Shown: piece after piece, positions 14,011-22,682 of the stretch | Numbering within the stretch: the first letter of the stretch is position 1 | Layout: every line of letters begins with the position of its first letter | DNA from: a virus | DNA: 64,000 nucleotides | Virus record (IMG/VR): IMGVR_UViG_3300030117_007605 | Span: 2,677-66,676 of that record | Direction: 5' to 3' (one strand) | Notes under the pieces: model-generated | What the model saw: the letters and a program-made list of their open reading frames with translations, nothing else | Databases searched by the model: none | What the model was told of the DNA's origin: nothing | Translations under genes and position numbers: made by a program

Positions 14011-17000
14011 TGAAACTAACCATCGCAAAAGACGAACTACAATTTGGTCACAAAGAAACCCTCAATAAAGATTTCTGGCAGGATGAGAAGCTCAATCCTG
14101 AAGTTCGTGCTGCGATAATTGCGATAATTAAGAACTTTTTGGATTCAACCAGTTTAGATCTTTCTGTTGATGATTTTGATGAAATTGAGTTTACTGGAAG
14201 TTTGGCGAATTATAATTATGGCAAATTTAGTGATATTGATATCCACTTGTTATTAGACTTTTCTAAAATTAGTGATGATCCTGAGTTTCTAAAAGAATAC
14301 CTAACAACTAAAGCAATTATGTGGAATAACCAGCACAATGTTACTCTTTTTGGGCATGAAGCGGAATTATATATCACAGATGCAGGTTCAGACCACCATT
14401 CGACTGGTGTCTATAGCGTTAAAAATAATGAATGGGTTGTTAAACCAGTTCGTGATACTAAATTATCCGCAGAATTAAATCTTAATAAAGTTAAAGATAA
14501 GGCTGATAAGATCTCTAAGGAGATCGATATGCTCGCTACAATAGAGGGGGACGCACCTCTAGACAAAATTAAAAATTTAAAAAACAAAATTAAAAAAATG
14601 CGTCAGGCAGGCTTAGAAAGTGGTGGAGAGTTCTCAATTGAAAACTTGGCTTTTAAGCTGCTCAGAAGACGTGGAGAGCTAAGCCTTTTAAGAACCCTCA
14701 TGGCACAAGCCGCAGACGCAGAACTCTCGTTAGATGAAGACGTAGAGTGGTGGAAGAGGAATCGTGAAGACGACAACAGAAAATATCGTGAACTTATGGG
14801 GCATGTTAAGGGTAAGGGAGTTTTCAAAAGAAAATACGCTGCTAAGAACATTGGATACCCAAAGTCGAGTAATCGAGTTAAAATAAGTAAATCAGGAAGC
14901 CCTTATACAGTAGACCCACCGAGCAAGCTTCCAATGAGTGGACCGCCCGGTGTTGGGGCTCTTGAAGAAGAGACTGAATTAAATGAAGCAACAGTACCAC
15001 CTAAATTTATTAAAGCATTCAAAGAGATCTCAAAAGCTACAATGAAATTTCAAGTGTTGAAGGTTGTTGAAGGTTCTCTTGGTCCATTCAAAGGGACGGC
15101 TTTTAAACCTGGGAAAAACTACGATGGATTCATCGTAGGGGATAATATTACTTTCCCAAACACAGAAGCGATGACTGGAGCTAAACAAGTAAGAACAAAA
15201 GATGAATTTCTAGAAGATCTTAAAGATACTCCCGGCGAGTTCTGTCAAATTATTAAATGTGATACATCAACAATCACAGCGGGTGGAAAGAGTCTGACCT
15301 TTAATGAGTTCATAGCTGGGCTTGATTCTGTTAAGCCTGCTGCACCTATTCAGCCAAAGAAGAAGCCTCCAGTAGCCACTGCAAGGGATAAAGGGGTCAA
15401 ACAAGTTTTAGGTTCTGGTCCAGTTCCAGATAATGTCATCGGTAGAATATTAGAAAATGTCATATTATCTAGAGAGGCTGGTGATGTAGTTAAAATTTAT
15501 TTTAGAGACATTTACGAAAATATTGCGGGAAAGAAAGATCCATGCCTTAAGAAACACTCTTATACTGCTAAATTAGATGCTGCTAATAATGTATATGACG
15601 TGGCTTTTGATGGCAAAAGCTGGGATGAAATAACTCACCCTGAAAATAAGTTTGCTGATCCCGCCGGATGTCGCTTTTTTAACAATTATAATAATAAGCT
15701 TAAAGTTTTGCCAATGTATAATTGGTTGCTTGGTCAGCTAAAACAGGGCACAATATACAAAATTGAGCTTCTTTCAAAGGCTAGAGATAATGTGACATAT
15801 GTTGGTAATGAATATGTACCACCTGTTAAGCCATATGTGCCTCAAAAAGATTTTGTTGGTCCATTTTTCAGAAAAATTAATCAGATTAAAGATAAGACAA
15901 ATATGCTTATCTCTCTACACCCTAAAGAGACCTTATTTGCGGTTACTGATCTGGGTAGAATTGTTTCGGATCGAACTATAAATTACGTTTATTACACACC
16001 CAGAGAAAAACCATATATGGCTCTTCTTAAAAAAGATAATACGACGGCTCTTGATAGAGAAGTCCCAGGGAAAGAAAGGCTTTTAAAATTTTTGAAAAAG
16101 CAAGCTGGTAGTTTAGATATTGGTCCAATTCAAGGTGCCGCACTAGGCAGGCTAATTCCTGCGATTGTTAATAAAGTCGCGGGTGGCAAAAGAATCAGAA
16201 GCTTTAAGCGTGATGAATATCTTAAAGACCTCCAAGCAGCCACAAATGGAAAATTTTGCGAATCATTTGATTGCAAAAAATCAAAAATAAAATTTAAGAA
16301 AGGGCAAGCGGCGATTTCAATAGAAAATTGGCTCAGCGGAACTAAGGGTAAAACAGAAGCTGAGATTTACGCTATGTTTATTAAAAAGCTTAACAAAGAT
16401 TATCCGAAAAAATCTTATGAAAAAGATCAGATAAGGTTATCAATAGATGACAAAACAACCGGACTGGTGACTCTTGAAGGTGGTATCATTGCTAGAGATG
16501 GTTTGGTCCGTGCAATTAGGGCTGCAAATAGAATTGAGAAAGCAGCTTTAAAAATAGAGTCTGGGGCTGAGCAACCGACTGAAACAAGGAGATCCTGGGC
16601 AACATTATTACAAAGTAAGTATGGAAATAAATGTTATGAACTAAATGTAGATCCAGCAGATGAAAAAGCTCACATCGGCGCTGGGAACGTAATGAAAAAA
16701 GAATATTTGAACAATTTAAAGAAGGCTGCTAGTCTTGAAGGTGTAAGGGTCCCAAAAATCAGTCAGGATTTTACTGTGAGAATTATATGTGATGGTGATC
16801 GCAATGAAACAAAACAAATAACATTCAAACCATCACAATTAAATGGTGATATTTTCAATACTGGTTATGCCATAAAAGTTAATGACAAATCAAATAACTG
16901 GCTTGAAAAAAATGGTGGTCGAATCGGCTTTGCAAAAGTGCCAAATGTGAAAAACGGTTGGTTTATGCAAGACGAAATTGAAAAACGTTGGAAAGGTTTT

Positions 17001-17594
17001 GGAGCAGCAGAAGGTGCTAGCACTGAAATTAAGCCCGGTGTTATAACGGGCGAACAAGATTTACTCTCAGAGCCAGACATAGATAAATATTTTTTCTTCA
17101 GTCAAACCAGAGATGTGAATAAGAAAACATTCAATGACCAAACTACACCTCAATTAAGAGATCAATTAGTCATACTTGCCAAACTTGCCCAAGCTGAATT
17201 TGGAAAAGACGCTAAAATAGAGATAACGGAAGCATACAAAAAACCTAAGTCTGAGACTCATGTTGCCGGATCTCTACATTATCAGAAAAAAGCAGTAGAT
17301 TTTGTCATTAAAGGTCAAACATGGGAAACTACCGCAGCTTTTACTTTAGCTCAAATGGCTAATGGTAAATTATCACCGGGTGGTTTTGGTCTTTATTTTA
17401 AAAAAGGCGAAAAAGAGTTGTCAGACAAACCACACTATGATGTGCGTGGTAGGGATTCTACTTGGAAGTGGGTTGATGGAAAAAAACAAAAACAGTTTTC
17501 CAAATATTCTAGAAGATCTAAAAAAGAAATTGTAAACAAGAACTTGTTTAAACTCCCTGATGCCTTCTTGAATAAAGTAAAAGGGTACATGTGA
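14010..17594 (+). CDS. 1194-aa multidomain protein: Pol-beta-type nucleotidyltransferase, duplicated Cys domain, M15-like peptidase
   Basis: Residues 55-125 carry a Pol-beta superfamily nucleotidyltransferase signature: G63-S64 then D75-I-D77 in GKFSDIDIHLLLDF, with E119 or D124 as candidate third acid. A charged helical stretch follows, ending with ETELNEA (324-326 L-N-E), a possible prohead-protease site. Two related units occupy about 394-440 and 732-780; each has a KDEFLEDL/RDEYLKDL helix followed by FC-x4-C. The last 110 residues look like an M15-type D-Ala-D-Ala peptidase: SLHYQKKAVDF (H1090, D1097) and PHYDVRG (H1142). I infer a virion protein whose parts may be separated by proteolysis; a peptidoglycan-cutting end suits entry. 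Confidence 0.75.
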   Translation: MKLTIAKDELQFGHKETLNKDFWQDEKLNPEVRAAIIAIIKNFLDSTSLDLSVDDFDEIEFTGSLANYNYGKFSDIDIHLLLDFSKISDDPEFLKEYLTTKAIMWNNQHNVTLFGHEAELYITDAGSDHHSTGVYSVKNNEWVVKPVRDTKLSAELNLNKVKDKADKISKEIDMLATIEGDAPLDKIKNLKNKIKKMRQAGLESGGEFSIENLAFKLLRRRGELSLLRTLMAQAADAELSLDEDVEWWKRNREDDNRKYRELMGHVKGKGVFKRKYAAKNIGYPKSSNRVKISKSGSPYTVDPPSKLPMSGPPGVGALEEETELNEATVPPKFIKAFKEISKATMKFQVLKVVEGSLGPFKGTAFKPGKNYDGFIVGDNITFPNTEAMTGAKQVRTKDEFLEDLKDTPGEFCQIIKCDTSTITAGGKSLTFNEFIAGLDSVKPAAPIQPKKKPPVATARDKGVKQVLGSGPVPDNVIGRILENVILSREAGDVVKIYFRDIYENIAGKKDPCLKKHSYTAKLDAANNVYDVAFDGKSWDEITHPENKFADPAGCRFFNNYNNKLKVLPMYNWLLGQLKQGTIYKIELLSKARDNVTYVGNEYVPPVKPYVPQKDFVGPFFRKINQIKDKTNMLISLHPKETLFAVTDLGRIVSDRTINYVYYTPREKPYMALLKKDNTTALDREVPGKERLLKFLKKQAGSLDIGPIQGAALGRLIPAIVNKVAGGKRIRSFKRDEYLKDLQAATNGKFCESFDCKKSKIKFKKGQAAISIENWLSGTKGKTEAEIYAMFIKKLNKDYPKKSYEKDQIRLSIDDKTTGLVTLEGGIIARDGLVRAIRAANRIEKAALKIESGAEQPTETRRSWATLLQSKYGNKCYELNVDPADEKAHIGAGNVMKKEYLNNLKKAASLEGVRVPKISQDFTVRIICDGDRNETKQITFKPSQLNGDIFNTGYAIKVNDKSNNWLEKNGGRIGFAKVPNVKNGWFMQDEIEKRWKGFGAAEGASTEIKPGVITGEQDLLSEPDIDKYFFFSQTRDVNKKTFNDQTTPQLRDQLVILAKLAQAEFGKDAKIEITEAYKKPKSETHVAGSLHYQKKAVDFVIKGQTWETTAAFTLAQMANGKLSPGGFGLYFKKGEKELSDKPHYDVRGRDSTWKWVDGKKQKQFSKYSRRSKKEIVNKNLFKLPDAFLNKVKGYM

Positions 17595-17613
17595 TGGCAA
17601 TAGGTTAAACAAC

Positions 17614-17624
17614 CTATTTAATAA
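17614..17624 (+). promoter_or_regulatory. CTAnTTA-like motif before the 1298-aa gene
   Basis: CTATTTAATAA lies 24 bases (from its C) before ATG 17638, with GAGG at 17628-17631. It is one mismatch from the CTAnTTAT core. Confidence 0.3.
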
Positions 17625-17637
17625 AAGAGGAAAATGA

Positions 17638-20600
17638 ATGCACAAAATCAAGAATCTATCAGACAAAAGAATCAAACCTGACTTATTAAACAATTTTTTA
17701 AATTTCATTAATGATGAGTTGGAAATTGATACTCCTTATTCTGTTTACTTTATTAAAGATAAAATTAATGCTGCCGAAGCACTGGGTAAAACAGCCATGT
17801 ATAACCCAGCTACTAAGTCTGTATATATTTATGTCACCAACAGACATCCAAAAGATATTTTAAGATCAATCGCTCATGAGCTTGTACATCATAAGCAACA
17901 CTGTGATGGTGAATTAGAGAACATGTCACTTGAAGATGCTGAGATTGATGCCAATGCTGGTGGTTATTTACTAAGGAAATTTGAAGACCAACTTAAAGGA
18001 AATAAATTACAAGAAGCTACAAAGAAATGTCCAGCAGGTTTCACACTGCGTGCTTTGGGAAAAGTTGGAGACACTTCATCTGAATTTTGTTTACCTACCA
18101 AATTAAGCTGGAAAGACAATTTAGATAAATGGTCGATAGATGATATTTTAACAGCAAGGACTGCATTGTGGGAAGATGATTTTAGTGATGCTAAGAATAG
18201 AAAGAAACAATATAAAATAGACAACCCCAACCCAGTTAAAAAACAATTTTCATCTGCTGCTGATAGAATGTCCTCTACGGATGTGAAAAGCGCCATTAGA
18301 AAGGTCGGCTCTGGCAGTGCAAAACCTGCCATATTAAGATTGATTACTGATCCTCTTTTAATTTATAAAACAATCAATATGTTTTCTTCTTTACGAACTG
18401 CACCCCGACCACCAGAAGATTACATTAAAAAATTTGGTGACAATGTTAATAAGGCTTTCATGGCGGCAAAAGAACCAAAACCTGGTGATAAAGATTATCA
18501 GAAAAAAATGAAGCTGTACAAAGAATATGAAAAAATCATGAAAGTTCACAGTGCATATAAAGAATATTTTATGAAAGATTACTTTCCAGGCAAAAAGAAA
18601 GTAAATGAACAGGAAGATATTGTAAAGCTTGTTACTGACAATCCATTATTAAAAGGAGTCTCAGCCGCTTCTGAGCCAACAAAAGAAGCAGATAGAGGCG
18701 CATTCGCAAGCTATACACCAGAACAACTTAAAGCTGCTCAAGCAGTTTACCGTGCCTCTGGCATCGGTGGTGGAATTCTATTAGACCCAAAAACAAGAAA
18801 AAAAGTTGGAGTTGAAGAACCTAAGACAAAATCATATAAGCTTACCCGTAAAAAAACTGAAAAAGAAATTGAACGCGAAATTGAGATCGCCAAAATAGTA
18901 TCCAGACCTGGCGCAATACAAAATCCAGCAGCTACTAAGTCTGTTGATTTGCCACCAGAATTAATTAAAAAGTTCTCAGATTACTACTCCAAAAGTCCTA
19001 AGCAGGATGCAAAGAGTTTAGATACGAAAGCCAGAGAAATTTACTCTGTATCACCATTCACCTACAAATCGGATGTTGCGAACAAAGAAGAACAAGAAGA
19101 AAGAGATCAAGTTTTAAACTTAATAATGTTAGCAAGTTTAGTTCCGCTTCCGTATGTGGCTGTTCTTGACGCATTTTTAGCCCTATATCATGTTACCAAA
19201 TATCTTGAAAAGGGTCGAAACTTTACCGATTTGCCAGGTGACATTGTTGATGACACTGACCTGCAAATGGCTTTGTTACAAACATTCATAACCGCCGTTG
19301 GTACGAAAGGCATTTTTGATGCAAGGGCGGTGGCAAGTGGTTCCGAATTATTCGGAACTAAGGCAAAACTTGACACCTTAATTGATAAAATTAAAAAAGG
19401 TGCAATGGAGAAGGATGCAATAAATAATTTTGTAACAACTGCAAACAGATTGCTTAACGGATTATCAAAGTTCGGCAAGAAAGTAAAAATTGGCAGTGCT
19501 GAAGCTGCAAAAACCAAAGGTGGGTTTTCCGACGTAATCAATAAAAGAGTTATTGATCCCGCGTTAGATGCCCTTAAAAAACTTGATGATATTAGTGGAG
19601 TTACTAAAGGTGCGGGTGAAGTAGCCCGTGAGATTGACGCTGTGGCGCGTCAAAACCTGATGTTTAGAATGCAAGATATTGCAACTGAACTTTATCCTTT
19701 ATTTGTTGGTCGCTCAACAGATTTAGCAAGGGCGGCGCTTAAAGGAATTGATGTAGGTTCCATTCTAAAAGCAACCAAAGACAGCCGCCTTGGAAAAGAG
19801 TTCCGAGAACTATTGACAACAAATCTTTCAAATGTAAAAAGAACTTTAAATCAACTAGCAGAGTCTGGTGATGATTTCATAGTATATTTAAAAGAACAAA
19901 ACCCAGGGTTACATAACAAAATTTTTACAGAGTTGGGGAGGGTCACAGGCGCTGACGGCGGGTTTCGTGTTGCTTTTAAAGCGAACAAAGCATCGGTAGA
20001 TGATATCCTAGAAGCATTCATAATTTATATGAAAAGGGCTGCGGAAACAAATCCAAGACTTTCAAAGAGACTTCAAGCGCGAATTTTTAGTTCACTCACA
20101 GATGGCAAAAATGCTGCTAAACTTGGAATAGAATCCTTGACAGATCTTCTTATTGAACCAATTGCTGCTGGCGGCAAGATAAGTGCAAAAAAAGCAGAAA
20201 AAATAAATAAATTATTAAAAGAGTTGTTGGAGGGTGAAAAAGTTCTTCCAGACGGGAGAACAGTACAACTAAGTCAAGATATGATAGCTTCAACGGTAAA
20301 AGAAATCCTTGAATTGAAACTTTTTTTAAGAAATGGTAAACTTTCAAATTCGGGCATTGCTCGTATTGCTAAGAAGACTAATGAAAAAATAAAAAATATT
20401 GTTTCAGGCGATGGAACATTATCTATGGCAGAAGGTCCGATCCAAAAAGCATTTATTGAAGTACAAGATAGAGTTGTTGAACTGTTTTTAAGTTCTGCTT
20501 TGCGTAAGTTTGGAGCTTTCACAGGCGTTAAAGGTGCCGGTCTTGGGCGTCAAGTCTCAAAGCTTGCTGATAGAGTATTGAGCCCTGATGCGTTTTACAT

Positions 20601-21534
20601 GACTGGTGTTGGTAATAGAGCGTGGGTTCGATATATGATGGGGAATCGTTTTCTGAAATCTTGGGCAAAACAAAAAGGAATCGGGTACGAGATCAGTGAA
20701 AGGGTTTTGTCTGGTGTAATATTCAAATCCTTAATACCAATTATGTTTTATACCAAAGTTTATGGACCAAATTGTAAAATATCATTTCAACAATATATGG
20801 ATTTTTTCTTAAAATCATTTTTTTCAAGTATCGGGTCAAAATTTTCAAGTACTAAATATGATGTTTCAACAGCCAGGAAAGAACTTAATGCCGAGCTAGA
20901 TAAGTTCTTTGATGTATCTGAACCAAAAGTTAGTATACAAAAAATATTTGGTTTAAGCGGGTGTAAACATGTTAGAGATTTGGTCCAGACCGGTAAAGTA
21001 ACAGATAAAGAATTGTCACAAAAACTTGAAAAGATGAAAAAAGACATGAAAAGAAGGGCTCTCAAGGCTGAGCAGCAGGCAAAAATTGCAGCTAAAAAAG
21101 TTAAAGAAGAATATGAAAAAGCGGTGAAAAGTCAACTTGGTGCAGATTACGAAGAAAGAATTGAATCAATTAAAAATAAAATAAAAAATAGAAAACAGTT
21201 GACAGACGAAGACAGAAAATACATCAAAAAAGTAAAAAAACTTCAAGGGGAACAATTTAAAAAGTTGTCTAAAACCTTTGACGAAACAATAGAGAAGCTT
21301 GGCAATGCTTACAAGGCAGGCGCTAATAATGTTTTGCCCGATGCTAAAACTGTCAATGCAACGATTGAAAAAGCAAAAGATTTTATAGGCAAACCCAAAA
21401 AGAAAGACAGTCTTGAAGGCGAACTTGAAGAACAAAAATTGGATGATCTTGAAGATGAACTTGAAGAAGAAATAATGAATGAAAACTTATTAGCAGAAAG
21501 ATTAATTAAAGTTTCAATAGGATTAATTAAATGA
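17638..21534 (+). CDS. 1298-aa multidomain virion-type protein with N-terminal HExxH peptidase domain
   Basis: The first 120 residues form a small zinc peptidase domain: H80-ELV-H84 in SIAHELVHHKQH, with E102 in DAEIDANAGG as the likely third ligand. The rest is long, Lys/Glu-rich and mostly helical, with one hydrophobic region (about 497-520; LIMLASLVPLPYVAVLDAFL), many amphipathic helices and a coiled-coil end rich in Glu (about 1150-1285). KKKVNEQED (about 320-328) and EEEIMNENLLAERL near the end contain V-N-E and I-M-N-E, possible maturation sites. I infer a head-packaged or tail protein; no family name. GAGG precedes ATG 17638, and the stop overlaps the next ATG. Confidence 0.7.
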   Translation: MHKIKNLSDKRIKPDLLNNFLNFINDELEIDTPYSVYFIKDKINAAEALGKTAMYNPATKSVYIYVTNRHPKDILRSIAHELVHHKQHCDGELENMSLEDAEIDANAGGYLLRKFEDQLKGNKLQEATKKCPAGFTLRALGKVGDTSSEFCLPTKLSWKDNLDKWSIDDILTARTALWEDDFSDAKNRKKQYKIDNPNPVKKQFSSAADRMSSTDVKSAIRKVGSGSAKPAILRLITDPLLIYKTINMFSSLRTAPRPPEDYIKKFGDNVNKAFMAAKEPKPGDKDYQKKMKLYKEYEKIMKVHSAYKEYFMKDYFPGKKKVNEQEDIVKLVTDNPLLKGVSAASEPTKEADRGAFASYTPEQLKAAQAVYRASGIGGGILLDPKTRKKVGVEEPKTKSYKLTRKKTEKEIEREIEIAKIVSRPGAIQNPAATKSVDLPPELIKKFSDYYSKSPKQDAKSLDTKAREIYSVSPFTYKSDVANKEEQEERDQVLNLIMLASLVPLPYVAVLDAFLALYHVTKYLEKGRNFTDLPGDIVDDTDLQMALLQTFITAVGTKGIFDARAVASGSELFGTKAKLDTLIDKIKKGAMEKDAINNFVTTANRLLNGLSKFGKKVKIGSAEAAKTKGGFSDVINKRVIDPALDALKKLDDISGVTKGAGEVAREIDAVARQNLMFRMQDIATELYPLFVGRSTDLARAALKGIDVGSILKATKDSRLGKEFRELLTTNLSNVKRTLNQLAESGDDFIVYLKEQNPGLHNKIFTELGRVTGADGGFRVAFKANKASVDDILEAFIIYMKRAAETNPRLSKRLQARIFSSLTDGKNAAKLGIESLTDLLIEPIAAGGKISAKKAEKINKLLKELLEGEKVLPDGRTVQLSQDMIASTVKEILELKLFLRNGKLSNSGIARIAKKTNEKIKNIVSGDGTLSMAEGPIQKAFIEVQDRVVELFLSSALRKFGAFTGVKGAGLGRQVSKLADRVLSPDAFYMTGVGNRAWVRYMMGNRFLKSWAKQKGIGYEISERVLSGVIFKSLIPIMFYTKVYGPNCKISFQQYMDFFLKSFFSSIGSKFSSTKYDVSTARKELNAELDKFFDVSEPKVSIQKIFGLSGCKHVRDLVQTGKVTDKELSQKLEKMKKDMKRRALKAEQQAKIAAKKVKEEYEKAVKSQLGADYEERIESIKNKIKNRKQLTDEDRKYIKKVKKLQGEQFKKLSKTFDETIEKLGNAYKAGANNVLPDAKTVNATIEKAKDFIGKPKKKDSLEGELEEQKLDDLEDELEEEIMNENLLAERLIKVSIGLIK

Positions 21535-22682
21535 GTGCAGCAGCTAAATATGGTTCAGATAATGTGTCTTTGTGGACACCATCAGCCACTGGAAGCAACC
21601 CTTTAAATTCTGATATTGTTGCTTGGATTGATGCGGAAGATACTAGTGAGATGACAACTTTTACCGATTCCGGTCACTCCTATGTTGATGTCATAAAAGA
21701 TAAAATTAATGATATTAGTTTTGGTGCTCCCGCGAATTACCAACGTCCAAGATTTTCTAATGGTACAGACTCGTTGTTGATTAATAATAGAAATACTTTA
21801 CATTTCTGGGAAGCCAGCTTACAAAGCACGCCAGACACAGCATTGACTGCGACTTTAGATGCGTTCGATGGACACTTAGCAGAAATTAATGATCCAAGAT
21901 ATGCGTTTATGGTTTATAAACCAATAGATTATTATGGTGATGCCAATTTTCTTTATCATTATGGTGATAGTTTGACTGGTAAAGCTTATGGATTAGCCAT
22001 GTGGGTCACCGGCTCAGGGACTCTTACAAATACTAGTCATTACTATTACATGGCATCTTACGGCGGCGGCAAGAGATATTACCCAGATGAGTCTGACACA
22101 AATAGCAAATATTACAACAAGGGCGGTGTGCCCAATCTTGTTTATCACCAACACTCTGGCACTGGCGGATATCTAAGTAACGATGGTAATCAGACTGCCG
22201 CCAGTTATTCTGGTCTGACTTTAACTACAAATAACTTTAATCGGGATATGCAATTTTGGATTGGTGAAGAAATTGGCGGCGGTGGTCGCGGCATAGAGTT
22301 CCTCTTGGCTGAAATGATTATGATCACTGGTAGCTCGTTATCCGACGCAGACCGTCAAAGGGTCGAGGGATATTTAGCACATAAGTGGGGACTAACTGGA
22401 GATTTAGCCGGTGATCATCCTTATAAAAGTGCTGCACCAACAAACGGAATCTCCGTTGGTCCTACAGTGTATTTTGGTGATGATGATAAAGGCAGAATAA
22501 AAAACATAGATCCAGGTGGTTCACATAATGGACCTGTTTCTAATAGATTTAAAGCAATTAATTGTAACTATGGAAAAATTGGTGTTGATCAAGTCCCTTT
22601 CACACTACAACAACCTGGAGTTTTTTCTTTGAAAAGAAGAACAACTGCTTATCAAGTAACTCGTGGAGAGTCAAATGAATAA
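21531..22682 (+). CDS. LamG/concanavalin-like virion protein
   Basis: The 383-residue protein is beta-rich with many Gly, Ser and Tyr. Its diagnostic part is LAEMIMITGSSLSDADRQRV followed by EGYLAHKWGLTG and DHPYKSAAP (about 258-310). This ending is common to LamG-like jelly-roll domains of marine phages and planctomycetes that bind sugars. A fibre or head-decoration role is likely but unproved. Start and stop overlap both neighbours (ATGA at each end), placing it in the polyprotein operon. Confidence 0.7.
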   Translation: MSAAAKYGSDNVSLWTPSATGSNPLNSDIVAWIDAEDTSEMTTFTDSGHSYVDVIKDKINDISFGAPANYQRPRFSNGTDSLLINNRNTLHFWEASLQSTPDTALTATLDAFDGHLAEINDPRYAFMVYKPIDYYGDANFLYHYGDSLTGKAYGLAMWVTGSGTLTNTSHYYYMASYGGGKRYYPDESDTNSKYYNKGGVPNLVYHQHSGTGGYLSNDGNQTAASYSGLTLTTNNFNRDMQFWIGEEIGGGGRGIEFLLAEMIMITGSSLSDADRQRVEGYLAHKWGLTGDLAGDHPYKSAAPTNGISVGPTVYFGDDDKGRIKNIDPGGSHNGPVSNRFKAINCNYGKIGVDQVPFTLQQPGVFSLKRRTTAYQVTRGESNE

